Numbered from the stretch's first letter, positions 24,450 to 34,511 are shown. The stretch is DNA of 64,000 bases from Labrys monachus (GCF_030814655.1 NZ_JAUSVK010000001.1:5153001-5217000); one strand, 5' to 3'. Made by a program: numbers and translations. Notes: generated by a model not told the origin, from the sequence alone.

Positions 24450-26011
24450 TGTTGAACCGCCAGGGACGCCCTTCCGCCGCGGGCGAGGGCGCCGACGTCC
24501 TCCACCCGACCTTCACCGGCAATCGCGCCCTCCTGATCGAGGAAGCGCTCCTGTTCGAGACCGGACGCGTCGAGGTCACCGGCGTCGACATCGAGGAGGC
24601 CGGCGCGTTCACGCCGCGGCTCGGCGGGCTCGAGCGCAAGGAGCCGATCGGCCTGCCCGGCTTCAGCGAGCCGGAGGCGATGCGCCATTTCGTACGCCTC
24701 AGCCAGAAGAATTTCGGCATCGACACCGGGCTCTTTCCGCTTGGCTCCTGCACGATGAAGCACAATCCGCGCCTCAACGAGAAGATGGCGCGGCTGCCCG
24801 GCTTCGGCGACATCCATCCGCTGCAGCCGGTCTCCACCGTTCCCGGCGCGATCGAGCTGATCGACCGCCTCGCCCATTACCTCAAGACGCTGACGGGCAT
24901 GCCCGCCGTGGCGATGAGCCCCAAGGCCGGCGCGCATGGCGAACTCTGCGGCATGATGGCGATCAAGGCGGCCATCGCGGCGCGCGGGGAAGGCGAAACC
25001 AGGACCGTGGTGCTGGTGCCCGAATCGGCCCACGGCACCAATCCGGCCACCGCCGCGCTGATCGGCTTCACGGTCGAGCCGATTCCGGCGCGGCCCGACG
25101 GCACTGTCGATCCCGCCGATGTCCGCAAGGCGCTCGGCCCGAGCGTCGCGGCGATCATGCTGACCAATCCGAACACCTGCGGGCTGTTCGAGAAGGATGT
25201 GAAGGCGATCGCCGAGGCGGTGCACGAGGCCGGCGCCTACTTCTATTGCGACGGCGCCAATTTCAACGCGATCGTCGGCAAGGTGCGCCCGGGCGATCTC
25301 GGCGTCGACGCCATGCACATCAACCTGCACAAGACCTTCTCCACCCCGCATGGCGGCGGCGGCCCCGGCGCCGGGCCGGTGGTGCTGTCGGACAAGCTCG
25401 CACCCTACGCGCCCTTCCCTTTCCTGGCGGAGGGCCGGCTGGTCGAGAACGAGAGCCAGGCGCCCCAGGGAACCGAACCTTTCGGCCGACTGGTGGCGTT
25501 CCACGGCCAGATGGGCATGTTCACCCGCGCGATGGCCTATATGCTCTCGCACGGCGCCGACGGCATGCGGCAGGCTTCCGAGGACGCCGTGCTCAGCGCC
25601 AATTATATTCGCGCCAGCCTGCAGGACCTGATGTCGGCGCCGTTCGGCGACCAGCCCTGCATGCATGAGGCGCTGTTCGACGACAGCTGGCTGAAGGACA
25701 CCGGCGTCACCACGCTCGACTTCGCCAAGGCGATGATCGACGAGGGCTATCATCCGATGACGATGTATTTCCCCCTCGTCGTCCATGGCGCGATGCTGAT
25801 CGAGCCGACGGAGAGCGAATCCAAGGCCTCGCTCGATCTCTTCATCGCCACGCTGCGCGACCTCGCCATGGCCGCCAGGCGCGGCGAGACCGAGCGGTTC
25901 TCGGGTGCGCCCTACCACGCCCCGCGCCGGCGCATGGACGAAACGCGGGCTGCCCGCCAGCCGATCCTGCGCTGGACGCCGCCCGAACCGATCAAGGACG
26001 CGGCCGAATGA
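24449..26011 (+). CDS. gcvPB: glycine dehydrogenase (decarboxylating) subunit 2
   Basis: A 520-residue PLP subunit of the split P protein. The Schiff-base Lys is at about residue 295 in MHINLHKTFSTPHGGGGPGA. NFGIDTGLFPLGSCTMKHNP and ESAHGTNPATAALIGF are family markers. The ATG at 24449 overlaps the gcvPA TGA (TGATG) with GAAGGAG eight bases upstream; a GTG at 24446 is the alternative. It ends the operon. No lpd (L protein) gene is present here, so the dihydrolipoamide dehydrogenase is shared from elsewhere. Confidence 0.96.
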   Translation: MLNRQGRPSAAGEGADVLHPTFTGNRALLIEEALLFETGRVEVTGVDIEEAGAFTPRLGGLERKEPIGLPGFSEPEAMRHFVRLSQKNFGIDTGLFPLGSCTMKHNPRLNEKMARLPGFGDIHPLQPVSTVPGAIELIDRLAHYLKTLTGMPAVAMSPKAGAHGELCGMMAIKAAIAARGEGETRTVVLVPESAHGTNPATAALIGFTVEPIPARPDGTVDPADVRKALGPSVAAIMLTNPNTCGLFEKDVKAIAEAVHEAGAYFYCDGANFNAIVGKVRPGDLGVDAMHINLHKTFSTPHGGGGPGAGPVVLSDKLAPYAPFPFLAEGRLVENESQAPQGTEPFGRLVAFHGQMGMFTRAMAYMLSHGADGMRQASEDAVLSANYIRASLQDLMSAPFGDQPCMHEALFDDSWLKDTGVTTLDFAKAMIDEGYHPMTMYFPLVVHGAMLIEPTESESKASLDLFIATLRDLAMAARRGETERFSGAPYHAPRRRMDETRAARQPILRWTPPEPIKDAAE

Positions 26012-26033
26012 AGTAACGCCTCGCGAGCCGCCT

Positions 26034-26055
26034 GGAACGCGGGCGAGACGCCCGC
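26034..26055. repeat. short hairpin repeat, family 2 copy 2 (inverted)
   Basis: GCGGGCG-AGA-CGCCCGC (26039-26055) preceded by GGAAC. The reverse complement reads as a hairpin followed by GTTCC, matching the copies at 12721-12749 and 46634-46659. It lies 22 bases after gcvPB and may protect or terminate the operon mRNA. Confidence 0.5.
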
Positions 26056-26079
26056 TGTACTGACTCAAAGCTCACGATC

Positions 26080-26256
26080 GGAGGGGCGATCACCGATCGA
26101 CCTTTTCCGTTTCGGCAGATGCAGCGTTTCCAAGACGGGCGATCGGTGATCGCCCCTCCATCACCGCGCCCTGCCTGGAGGGTGGATCACCGATCGACCT
26201 CTTCCTCTCCGGCAGACGCGGCGTTTCCAGGAGGGGCGATCGGTGATCGCCCCTCC
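26080..26256. repeat. tandem 97-base palindromic repeat, two copies
   Basis: Two direct copies with an exact 97-base period. Each is bounded by a long inverted repeat. In copy 1 the arms at 26080-26099 and 26140-26159 are perfect over 20 bases (GGAGGGGCGATCACCGATCG and its complement). Copy 2 arms are at 26177-26196 (three mismatches) and 26237-26256. The right arm of copy 2 also forms its own hairpin, GGAGGGGCGATC-GGT-GATCGCCCCTCC. The 402-base gap between gcvPB and etf-QO holds this plus the family 2 hairpin. The last 150 bases, an AT-richer stretch with AAAAACGTGAAAAAAG, are probably the etf-QO promoter region. Confidence 0.85.
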
Positions 26257-26413
26257 ATCACCGCGCCTGCCCGGTAAAGTCGGCGCATAGGAGCATCTCG
26301 CCCGCGCTCCCGGAAAATCGCTGCGGCACGGGTTTGCACCCATTCCAAAAACGTGAAAAAAGCGGGGCGGATCAAACACAGCGTCCGGCCGTACCGGGAT
26401 TGGAGACTTACCG

Positions 26414-28090
26414 ATGAGCGACAGCGCCGATCTCGGCCCCCGCGAGGCGATGGAATATGATGTCGTCGTGGTGGGAGCCGGACCTGCCGGCCTGGCGGCG
26501 GCGATCCGTCTCAAGCAGCTCAATCCGGAGACCACCGTGGTGGTGGTGGAAAAGGGCTCGGAGGTCGGCGCCCACATCCTGTCCGGCGCCGTGATCGATC
26601 CCATCGGCCTCGACCGCCTCCTGCCGGAATGGCGCGAGGCGCCGGACCGCCCGTTGGTGACGCCCGTCGTCGAGGATCATTTCTACTATTTCGGCCCCTC
26701 CGGCGGTGTCCGCCTGCCGAATTTCGGCATGCCGAAGCTGATGTCGAACCACGGCAATTTCGTCGGCTCGCTCGGCAATGTCTGCCGCTGGCTGGCAGTG
26801 CAGGCCGAGGCGCTGGGCGTGGAGATCTATCCCGGCTTCGCCGCCGCCGAAGTCCTCTATGACGACAAGGGCGCGGTGGCCGGCATCGCCACCGGCGACA
26901 TGGGCGTCGGCCGCGACGGCAAGCCCAAGCCCGGCTTCACGCGCGGCATGGAGCTGCGCGGCAAATACACGCTCTTCGCCGAGGGCGCCCGCGGCAGCCT
27001 GACCAAGATCCTGGTCTCCCGCTTCAAGCTCGACGAGGGCCGCGAGCCGCAGAAATACGGCATCGGCCTCAAGGAGCTCTGGCAGATCGACCCCGCCCGG
27101 CACGTGCCGGGGCGGGTCCAGCATTCCTTCGGCTGGCCGCTCGACTGGAAGACCGGCGGCGGCTCCTTCCTCTACCACCTCGAAAACAACCAGGTGGTGG
27201 TCGGTTTCGTCGTCCACCTCAACTATACCAATCCCAACCTCTCGCCCTTCGACGAATTCCAGCGCTTCAAGCACCATCCGCTGATCGCGCCGACCTTCGA
27301 GGGGGCCAAGCGCATCGCCTACGGCGCCCGCGCCATCACCGAAGGCGGCTACCAGTCGGTGCCGAAGCTGTCCTTCCCGGGCGGCGCGCTGATCGGCTGC
27401 TCGGCGGGCCTCGTCAACGTGCCGCGCATCAAGGGCAGCCACAATGCCGTGCTGTCCGGCATGCTGGCGGCCGAGCACCTCACCGAAGCCCTCGCCGCCG
27501 GCCGCGAGCATGACGAGATCCTCTCCTACGAGAACGCATGGCGGGGGAGCGAGATCGGGCGGGACCTCGCCAAGGTCCGCAACGTCAAGCCGCTGTGGTC
27601 GAAGCTCGGCCTGTGGGGCGGCGTCGCCCTGGGGGGGCTCGACATGCATATGAACGAGAGGCTCGGCTTCTCGCTGTTCGGCACGCTCAAGCACGGCAAG
27701 CCGGACTATGCCACCCTGGATCCGATCGCCAAGGCCAAGCCCATCCGCTATCCCAAGCCCGACGGCCGGCTCTCCTTCGACAAATTGTCGTCGGTCTTCC
27801 TGTCGGCGACCAATCACGAGGAGGACCAGCCGGTCCATCTCAAGCTGAAGGACCCGTCGGTGCCGGTCGAGCGCAACCTGCCGCTCTATGGCGAGCCGGC
27901 GCGGCTCTATTGCCCGGCAGCCGTCTACGAAGTCGTCTATGGCGACGAGGCCGCGAAGAAGGACCCCCGCTTCGTCATCAACGCCCAGAACTGCGTCCAC
28001 TGCAAGACCTGCGACATCAAGGACCCCGCGCAGAACATCAACTGGACGACGCCCGAAGGCGGCGGCGGCCCGAATTATCCCAACATGTGA
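26414..28090 (+). CDS. electron transfer flavoprotein-ubiquinone oxidoreductase
   Basis: A 558-residue membrane-associated flavoprotein that passes electrons from ETF to ubiquinone during fatty-acid and amino-acid oxidation. The N-terminal FAD fold is VVVVGAGPAGLAAAIRLKQL. GSLGNVCRWLAVQAE, FAEGARGSL, HSFGWPLDWKTGGGSFLYH and GCSAGLVNVPRIKGSHNA are typical of ETF-QO. The C-terminal [4Fe-4S] site uses LYCPAAVYE and NCVHCKTCDIKDP. Length matches the family. It stands alone, with no etfAB in the window. Confidence 0.97.
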   Translation: MSDSADLGPREAMEYDVVVVGAGPAGLAAAIRLKQLNPETTVVVVEKGSEVGAHILSGAVIDPIGLDRLLPEWREAPDRPLVTPVVEDHFYYFGPSGGVRLPNFGMPKLMSNHGNFVGSLGNVCRWLAVQAEALGVEIYPGFAAAEVLYDDKGAVAGIATGDMGVGRDGKPKPGFTRGMELRGKYTLFAEGARGSLTKILVSRFKLDEGREPQKYGIGLKELWQIDPARHVPGRVQHSFGWPLDWKTGGGSFLYHLENNQVVVGFVVHLNYTNPNLSPFDEFQRFKHHPLIAPTFEGAKRIAYGARAITEGGYQSVPKLSFPGGALIGCSAGLVNVPRIKGSHNAVLSGMLAAEHLTEALAAGREHDEILSYENAWRGSEIGRDLAKVRNVKPLWSKLGLWGGVALGGLDMHMNERLGFSLFGTLKHGKPDYATLDPIAKAKPIRYPKPDGRLSFDKLSSVFLSATNHEEDQPVHLKLKDPSVPVERNLPLYGEPARLYCPAAVYEVVYGDEAAKKDPRFVINAQNCVHCKTCDIKDPAQNINWTTPEGGGGPNYPNM

Positions 28091-28310
28091 GCCCGGCGCC
28101 CCCCCTCCCCTTGGCGACTGTGGCCGAGGCCCGGCGCCGAGGAGATCGACATCGGCGATCACGCAGATGCGACCGCACATGGCGGCGAAATGAAGTACCA
28201 GGCCGGATCGATGGGTTGTTCGCACGCCTCAAAGCGGCCATGGTAACGGAAAATGCTTTATGGCTGTGCCATTGCGAATGGCGATTGCCTGATTCGGAGT
28301 GTAACTGCCC

Positions 28311-30404
28311 GTGCCCCTGTCTTTCCGCACTTCCCTTTTCGCTGCCCTGACGGTCCTGGGCCTGTCGACCACGGCCATCGTCCCGGCCTTCGCGGGCAGG
28401 ACGGCGGCGGACAGCCCCGCATTCCGGCCCACATCCGTCGCCGGCAGCTTCCTGGCTGGGCGCCTCGCTTCGAGCCTGCGCGACGACAGCGCGGCCGCGC
28501 TGTTCTATGCCGCGGCGCTCAAGGGCAATCCGGGCAATCCCGACCTGATCAACCGCACCTTCATCGCGCTGCTCTCGTCCGGCGACATGGACAGGGCGGT
28601 GGTCTTCGCCCGCCGCATGATCGCCATCGACAAGAACAACCCGATCGCGAATCTGGTGCTCGGCGTGCGGGCCCTGCGCGCGCGGCAATATGCCGAGGCG
28701 CGCACCCAGCTCAAGGCCACCGTCGACAAGCCGATCCTCCAGCTGGCGACGCCGCTGATCTCGACCTGGACCTATGCCGGCGCCGGCCAGACCAAGCGCG
28801 GCGTGCAGGCCACCGACGACATCTCCAGCGACGAGGGCTTCTCGACCTTCAAGAATTTCTCGGCGGGCATGATGCTCGATCTCGCCGGCTCGCATGACGA
28901 GGCGATCGTCCGCCTCAAGGATGCGCACGACCACGATTCCAACGCCGTCACCATCACCGATGCCCTGGCGCGCGCCCTCGCCCGCGCCGGCAGGAAGGAC
29001 GAAGCGCTCGCCATCCTCGACGCCTACAGCGCCAAGATCCCGCGCCAGCCGGTCGTCACGGCGCTCGCCGCCGACATCCGGGCCGGCAAGCGCATCGGCC
29101 CGGCCGTCGATTCGGCCCAGCAGGGCGCGGCCGACATCCTGATCTCGGTGGCCGCCGCGATCTCCAAGCAGGGCGGCGCCGATTACGCGGTGGTGTTCTA
29201 CCGCCTCGCGCTCTATCTCGACCGGAACAATGCGGCGGCGCTCATCGGCCTCGCCGAGCTCTATACCGACCTGAAGCAGCCCCAGATCGCCGACGACCTG
29301 TTCCAGGCGGTGCCCGACACCTCGCCGCTCAAGCGCAATGCCGAGATCGAGCTGGCGACCGTGCTCGACCAGCTCGACCGGACCGACGAAGCCGTCGACC
29401 ATCTCAAGAAGATCATCGCCCGGGATCCGAAGGACCTCGACGCCATCATCTCGCTGGGCGGCCTCTACCAGAGCCGCAAGCGCTGGGACGAGGCGGCGGC
29501 CACCTTCAGCCAGGCGCTCGACGTCGTCGGCACGCCGACGCGCAGCGACTGGTCGACCTTCTATTACCGCGGCATCGCCTATGAACGCACCAACCAGTGG
29601 CCGAAGGCGGAAGCGGATTTCAAGAAGGCGCTCGAACTCTATCCCGACCAGCCCTCGGTGCTGAACTATCTCGGCTATTCCTGGATCGACAAGGGCATGC
29701 ACCTCCAGGAGGGCATGGACATGATCAAGAAGGCCGTCGATCAGCGGCCCGACGACGGCTATATCGTCGACAGCCTCGGCTGGGCGCATTACACGCTCGG
29801 CGAATATGACGAGGCGGTCGAGCAGCTCGAACGCGCCGTCGCGCTGAAGCCGGGCGATCCGACGATCAACGACCATCTCGGCGATGCCTATTGGCGGGCC
29901 GGCCGCAAGCTCGAAGCGACGTTCCAATGGCACCACGCGCTCGATTCCAAGCCCGAGCCGGACGAAAAGGCCAAGCTCCAGTCCAAGCTCGAGCACGGGC
30001 TGGCCGACGCTGCCGGCACGGCGAAGCCAGCCGAGCCCGCCAAGCCCGAGCAAGCCGGCACGCCGCCGGAAACGGCCAAGCCCGTCTCCGTCCAGCCTGC
30101 CCCCGCGGCGCCGGACGCCTCCAAGCCGGTGGATACGTCCAAGCCGGCGGACAAGCCCAAGCCGGTCGAGGCGCCCAAACCCACTGATACGCCCAAACCC
30201 GCTGACGCCCCCAAGCCGGCCGATACGCCCAAACCGGCGGACGCGCCCAACCCGGCCGGCGTGCCGCCGGCTCCGGTCACCCCGCCGGCGACGCCCAAGC
30301 CCGCCGAGCCGCCCAAACCGGCGGAGCCGCAAAAGCCTGCCTCCCCGCAGAAGCCGGTCGATCCGGACAAACCGGCTGCGCCGGCCAGCGGCAATGGCGG
30401 CTGA
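28311..30404 (+). CDS. exported TPR-repeat protein with Lys/Pro-rich tail
   Basis: A 697-residue protein with a signal peptide (about 1-28, ending AFA) and many tetratricopeptide repeats from about residue 45 to 560, such as AEADFKKALELYPDQPSVLN and EAVEQLERAVALKPGDPTIN. The last 135 residues are a low-complexity KP-D/A-KP series (KPADTPKPADAPKPADT-type), likely extended and flexible in the periplasm or cell wall. The start is a GTG at 28311; a TAA lies two codons before the nearest alternative. It is followed by ispE after 8 bases. Similar TPR proteins sit beside ispE in many Hyphomicrobiales. Function is likely as a periplasmic scaffold and is not proven. Confidence 0.85.
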   Translation: MPLSFRTSLFAALTVLGLSTTAIVPAFAGRTAADSPAFRPTSVAGSFLAGRLASSLRDDSAAALFYAAALKGNPGNPDLINRTFIALLSSGDMDRAVVFARRMIAIDKNNPIANLVLGVRALRARQYAEARTQLKATVDKPILQLATPLISTWTYAGAGQTKRGVQATDDISSDEGFSTFKNFSAGMMLDLAGSHDEAIVRLKDAHDHDSNAVTITDALARALARAGRKDEALAILDAYSAKIPRQPVVTALAADIRAGKRIGPAVDSAQQGAADILISVAAAISKQGGADYAVVFYRLALYLDRNNAAALIGLAELYTDLKQPQIADDLFQAVPDTSPLKRNAEIELATVLDQLDRTDEAVDHLKKIIARDPKDLDAIISLGGLYQSRKRWDEAAATFSQALDVVGTPTRSDWSTFYYRGIAYERTNQWPKAEADFKKALELYPDQPSVLNYLGYSWIDKGMHLQEGMDMIKKAVDQRPDDGYIVDSLGWAHYTLGEYDEAVEQLERAVALKPGDPTINDHLGDAYWRAGRKLEATFQWHHALDSKPEPDEKAKLQSKLEHGLADAAGTAKPAEPAKPEQAGTPPETAKPVSVQPAPAAPDASKPVDTSKPADKPKPVEAPKPTDTPKPADAPKPADTPKPADAPNPAGVPPAPVTPPATPKPAEPPKPAEPQKPASPQKPVDPDKPAAPASGNGG

Positions 30405-30412
30405 CCCGGGCC

Positions 30413-31285
30413 ATGCGGCTGCATGAAAAAGCACCGGCCAAGGTCAACCTGACCCTGGCGGTGCTGGGACGCCGCCGGGACGGCTACCATATCCTCGACA
30501 GTCTGGTGGTGTTCGCCACGATCGCCGACGAGCTCACCTTCGAGCCCGGGCCGGAGCTGTCGCTCGACGTGGCGGGGCCGACGGCGCCCGACGCCGGCAT
30601 CCTCGCCGACAATCTGGTGCTGAAGGCCGCCCATGCGCTGGCGCGCCTCAGGCCGGGCCTCACGCTCGGCCGTTTCCACCTCATCAAGAATCTTCCCGTC
30701 GCGGCCGGGCTCGGCGGCGGCTCGGCCGACGCTGCGGCGGCGCTGCGCCTGCTCGCGCGCGCCAACGGCCTCCCGCTTGCCAATGCGGCAGTGATGCAGG
30801 CGGCGCTCGCGACCGGATCGGACGTGCCGGTCTGCCTCGAGGCCAAGCCGCGCTGGATGCGCGGCGCCGGCGAGATCCTCTCCCGCCCGATCGAGCTGCC
30901 GCCGCTGCCGGCCGTGCTGGTCAACCCCAGGGTGGCGACCCCCACCGCCGAGATCTTCAAGGCGCTGGGGCTCGAGGCGGGCTGCGCCGCGCCCTATCCG
31001 GAAACGGTGGGACGGGCGGTCGAGGCGACGCACGGCGCCGCCGAACTGATCGAACTGCTCTCGCATGGCCGCAACGACCTCGAACCGCCGTCGATCGCCC
31101 TCCGCCCCGTCATCGGCGAGGCCCTCGCGGTGGTGCGGGCGCAGGAGGCCTGCCGCCTCGCCCGCATGTCGGGCTCCGGCGCCACCGTGTTCGGCCTGTT
31201 CGAGACGCCGCAGGCCGCCCGCGCGGCACAGGACGCGATCCGCGCCGCGAGACCCGGCTGGTGGGTGGTGGAGACGACGCTTTGA
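30413..31285 (+). CDS. ispE: 4-diphosphocytidyl-2-C-methyl-D-erythritol kinase
   Basis: A 290-residue GHMP kinase of the non-mevalonate isoprenoid pathway. It phosphorylates CDP-ME with ATP. Visible are APAKVNLTLAVLGRRRDGYH with the catalytic Lys, the ATP loop NLPVAAGLGGGSADAAAALR, GSDVPVCL with the catalytic Asp, and ARMSGSGATVFGLF near the C terminus. It starts 8 bases after the TPR gene and is probably co-transcribed with it. Confidence 0.97.
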   Translation: MRLHEKAPAKVNLTLAVLGRRRDGYHILDSLVVFATIADELTFEPGPELSLDVAGPTAPDAGILADNLVLKAAHALARLRPGLTLGRFHLIKNLPVAAGLGGGSADAAAALRLLARANGLPLANAAVMQAALATGSDVPVCLEAKPRWMRGAGEILSRPIELPPLPAVLVNPRVATPTAEIFKALGLEAGCAAPYPETVGRAVEATHGAAELIELLSHGRNDLEPPSIALRPVIGEALAVVRAQEACRLARMSGSGATVFGLFETPQAARAAQDAIRAARPGWWVVETTL

Positions 31286-31453
31286 CGGGCGCCGGAGGAA
31301 GCCGCCCCAAGGAGGGAAGCGTGTCGTCCGCATGCCGTTTTGTGCGACAATCGCAGCGGCGTCGCATTGCGTCCGCGCGGGCGATCGGGCAAAGGTCGCC
31401 GAAAGGGCGCGGTGCCGTTCCTGCGGCCGGTGCCATCTTGTCAGGCGGTTGAG

Positions 31454-32725
31454 ATGAATATTCTTCTGGTCGGCTCGGGAGGGCGGGAGCACGCTTTGGC
31501 CTGGGCGATTTCGGCGAGCCCCCTCTGCGACAGGCTGTTCGCCGCGCCGGGCAATCCCGGCATCGAGGAATGCGCGGTCTGCGTCGGCGTCGACGGCAGC
31601 GACCATGACGCGCTCATCGATTTCTGCCACGCCAATGCCATCGACTTCGTGGTGATCGGCCCCGAGCTGCCGCTGGTGGCCGGCCTCGTCGACGATCTCG
31701 CCGCGGCGGGCATCAAGGCGTTCGGGCCGTCGCGCCAGGCGGCGCAGCTCGAAGGCTCCAAGGGCTATACCAAGGATCTGTGCCGCGAATTCGGCATCCC
31801 CACCGCCGATTACCGCCGCTTCACCGAAGCCGAGGCGGCGAAGGCCCATGTCCGCGCCGCCGGCGCGCCGATCGTCGTCAAGGCGGACGGGCTCGCTGCC
31901 GGCAAGGGCGTGGTGGTGGCGCAGACGGTCGAGGAGGCTGAGGCCGCGCTCGACGCGATCTTCGCCGGCGCCGTGGGCGCATCGGGCCCCGAAGCGGTGG
32001 TCGAGGCCTTCCTCGAAGGGGAGGAAGCGAGCTTCTTCGCTCTGTGCGACGGCAAGGACGCCATCGCCCTGGCCTCGGCGCAGGACCACAAGCGCGTCTT
32101 CGAGGGGGATCTCGGCCCCAATACCGGCGGCATGGGCGCCTATTCCCCCGCGCCGGTGATGACCGCGGCGATGGAGGAACGCGTCATGGCCGAGATCATC
32201 CGGCCGACCATCCGCGCCATGGCGGCGCGCGGCACGCCATTCAAGGGCGTGCTGTTCGCCGGCCTGATGATCACCAAGGACGGCCCGGAGCTGATCGAAT
32301 ACAATGTCCGCTTCGGCGATCCCGAGGCCCAGGTGCTGATGCCGCGGCTGCGGTCCGATATCCTGCCGGCGCTGATCGCCTCGGCCGACGGCGTGCTCGC
32401 CAATGTCTCGCTGCGCTGGAAGAGCGAGGCGGCGCTGTGCGTGGTGATGGCGGCCCAGGGTTATCCGGGCCCGGTGGCCAAGGGATCGGAAATCCGCAAC
32501 CTCGCCAAGGCCGCCTCGATCGACGACGTGCTGGTGTTCCATGCCGGCACCAGGCGCAGCGGCGACCGCATCCTCGCCGACGGAGGCCGCGTGCTCGGCA
32601 TCACCGCCACCGGCGCATCGGTCGCCGAGGCGCAGCACCGCGCCTATGAGGCGGTCGACCTCGTCGACTGGCCGGAAGGCTTCTGCCGCCGCGACATCGG
32701 CTGGCGGGCGGTCGGGCGCGGCTGA
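31454..32725 (+). CDS. purD: phosphoribosylamine-glycine ligase
   Basis: A 423-residue ATP-grasp enzyme of purine synthesis joining glycine to 5-phosphoribosylamine. The N terminus [68 protein letters not shown] and [20 protein letters not shown] are diagnostic. The ATG at 31454 is chosen over a longer frame to 31340. It follows ispE by 168 bases and precedes the patatin gene by 5. Its substrate glycine also controls the nearby gcv operon, but a direct regulatory link is not seen. Confidence 0.97.
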   Translation: MNILLVGSGGREHALAWAISASPLCDRLFAAPGNPGIEECAVCVGVDGSDHDALIDFCHANAIDFVVIGPELPLVAGLVDDLAAAGIKAFGPSRQAAQLEGSKGYTKDLCREFGIPTADYRRFTEAEAAKAHVRAAGAPIVVKADGLAAGKGVVVAQTVEEAEAALDAIFAGAVGASGPEAVVEAFLEGEEASFFALCDGKDAIALASAQDHKRVFEGDLGPNTGGMGAYSPAPVMTAAMEERVMAEIIRPTIRAMAARGTPFKGVLFAGLMITKDGPELIEYNVRFGDPEAQVLMPRLRSDILPALIASADGVLANVSLRWKSEAALCVVMAAQGYPGPVAKGSEIRNLAKAASIDDVLVFHAGTRRSGDRILADGGRVLGITATGASVAEAQHRAYEAVDLVDWPEGFCRRDIGWRAVGRG

Positions 32726-32730
32726 CGGCG

Positions 32731-33576
32731 ATGGGGGCAGCGCCCGCCGGCCCGACGGTCGCGCTCGCTCTGGGCGGCGGCGGGGCGCGGGGCCTTGCCC
32801 ATGTCGCCATGCTGGAGGCCTTCGACGAGCTCGGGGTCAGGCCGGTCGCCCTCGCCGGCACCTCGATGGGCGCCATCTTCGCGGCGGCCTATGCCAGCGG
32901 CCTCAGCGCCGCCGAGATCCGCGAGCACACGCTCGCCTTGCTGGCCGACAGGCGCGGCCTGCGCGGCAAATTGCTCGCCGCCCGCAGCGGCCGCTTCGCC
33001 GATCTCTTCTCGCATATGGGAAATCCGGTGATGGTGGATGCGGAAGCCCTCTGCGACGCCTTCCTGCCCGAGGCGGTGGCGCAGGACTTCGCGCGCTGCA
33101 CCATTCCGCTGACGGTGGTCGCCACCGATTTCCATGCGCGCCGGGAAAAGGTCTTCACCGCCGGCCCGCTGCGCCGCGCCGTCGCCGCCTCGATGGCGAT
33201 CCCGGGCCTGGTGCGGCCGGTGACCATCGGCTCCGACGTGCTGATCGACGGCGCCACCACCAACCCGCTGCCGATCGACCACATCGCCGGCAAGGCCGAC
33301 ATCCTGGTCGGCATCGACGTGACGGGCGCGGGCTCCTCCCCGCGCTCCGAGGGCCCGCCCGGCGCCTGGGCGGCGCTGTTCGGCGCACTGCAGATCATGC
33401 AGGCCGCCATCATCGAGGAAAAGATGCTGCGCCACCGCCCGGATATCCTGATCCGGCCGAATGTCGGCGCCTTCGGAGGCCTCGACTTCGCCCTGTCGAG
33501 CGCCATATTCCGCCTGGCGCGGCCGGCCAAGGACGAGTTGAAGCGCCGGCTGGCCGCCCTGCTGGAGCGGAGATGA
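32731..33576 (+). CDS. patatin-like phospholipase / RssA-type serine hydrolase
   Basis: A 281-residue patatin-domain protein. The oxyanion box is ALALGGGGARGLAHVAML, the nucleophile Ser is in LAGTSMGAIFAAAYASG, and the catalytic Asp is in LIDGATTNPLP (DGA form). It resembles the cytoplasmic RssA/YchK group rather than secreted toxins, having no signal peptide. It starts 5 bases after purD and its stop overlaps the start of the HAD gene, so it belongs to the same transcription unit. Physiological substrate unknown, probably a lysophospholipid or acyl ester. Confidence 0.92.
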   Translation: MGAAPAGPTVALALGGGGARGLAHVAMLEAFDELGVRPVALAGTSMGAIFAAAYASGLSAAEIREHTLALLADRRGLRGKLLAARSGRFADLFSHMGNPVMVDAEALCDAFLPEAVAQDFARCTIPLTVVATDFHARREKVFTAGPLRRAVAASMAIPGLVRPVTIGSDVLIDGATTNPLPIDHIAGKADILVGIDVTGAGSSPRSEGPPGAWAALFGALQIMQAAIIEEKMLRHRPDILIRPNVGAFGGLDFALSSAIFRLARPAKDELKRRLAALLERR

Positions 33577-34511
33577 TGACTTTCAACGCTCGCCCTCACG
33601 GTCTATGGAAGAGGCGGCCTCCATCCTCGAAAGGCTTCGACTTGCCTCAAACGCCCCGTCTCCTCAGCGGCCTCCGCGACATCGCGCCGGCCTATGACCT
33701 CGTCTTCTGCGACATATGGGGGGTCATCCATAACGGGCGCGCCGTCTTCCCCGGCGTCGCCGAGGCGCTCGCCGCCTACCGCAAGGGCGGCGGCACTGTG
33801 GTGCTGGTCTCCAACGCGCCGCGCCCGGCCGAATCGGTGGTGCCGCAGCTCGACGGCCTCGGCCTGCCGCGCAGCACCTGGGACGCCATCGTCACCTCCG
33901 GCGACGTCACGCGCTCGCATATCGGCGCCGTCGCCGCTCAGAAGATCTTCCATCTCGGGCCCGATCGCGACCGGCCGCTCTTCCACGGCTTCGACATCGC
34001 CTTCGCCGGCCCCGCCGATGCCGAAATCGTCGTCTGCACCGGCCTGTTCGACGACACCACCGAGACGCCCGAGACCTACCGGCCGATGCTGGAGGCCCTG
34101 CTCGCCCGCAAGGTGCCGATGATCTGCGCCAATCCGGACCTGGTGGTCGACCGCGGCGGCATCATGATCTACTGCGCCGGCGCCATCGCCGAGGCCTATC
34201 GCGCCATCGGCGGCGAGGCGATCATCTGCGGCAAGCCGTTCAAGCCGATCTACGACGCCGCCTTCGCGGTCGCCGCCACCATCCGGGGCGGCCCGACGCC
34301 GCCGGAGCGAACGCTCGCCATCGGCGATTCCGTGCGCACCGACCTCACGGGCGCGGCGGCGATCGGCTGCGGCGCGCTGTTCATCGCCAGCGGCATCCAC
34401 GCCCTGGAGGCGGGCCATGGCGACGGCGCGGTCGATCCCGTGGCGCTCGCCGCCTTCCTGCGCGACAAGGGCGTCGTTCCCGACGCGGTGATGCCGCGCC
34501 TGATCTGGTAA
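33573..34511 (+). CDS. HAD superfamily class IIA hydrolase (TIGR01459-like)
   Basis: A 312-residue phosphatase-fold protein. Motif I is VFCDIWGVIHNG, the variant with Trp-Gly seen in this alphaproteobacterial subgroup. The class IIA cap lies in the middle, GKPFKPIYDAAF supplies motif III Lys, and IGDSVRTDLTGAAAIGCG motif IV. The start is ATG at 33573 (or 33576) overlapping the patatin stop. Genes of this group are commonly next to ribF, as here (11 bases), so a role in flavin or phosphate ester metabolism is plausible but unproven. Confidence 0.9.
   Translation: MMTFNARPHGLWKRRPPSSKGFDLPQTPRLLSGLRDIAPAYDLVFCDIWGVIHNGRAVFPGVAEALAAYRKGGGTVVLVSNAPRPAESVVPQLDGLGLPRSTWDAIVTSGDVTRSHIGAVAAQKIFHLGPDRDRPLFHGFDIAFAGPADAEIVVCTGLFDDTTETPETYRPMLEALLARKVPMICANPDLVVDRGGIMIYCAGAIAEAYRAIGGEAIICGKPFKPIYDAAFAVAATIRGGPTPPERTLAIGDSVRTDLTGAAAIGCGALFIASGIHALEAGHGDGAVDPVALAAFLRDKGVVPDAVMPRLIW

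Noticed and set aside
26080-26256. Tandem palindromes as a CRISPR array or phage attachment site
   Set aside because: Only two units, no spacers, no cas genes, no integrase or adjacent tRNA.
29888-32638. Minus-strand open frame of 916 codons opposite the TPR gene tail, ispE and purD
   Set aside because: Shadow of purD and ispE; no family motif and no ribosome site.
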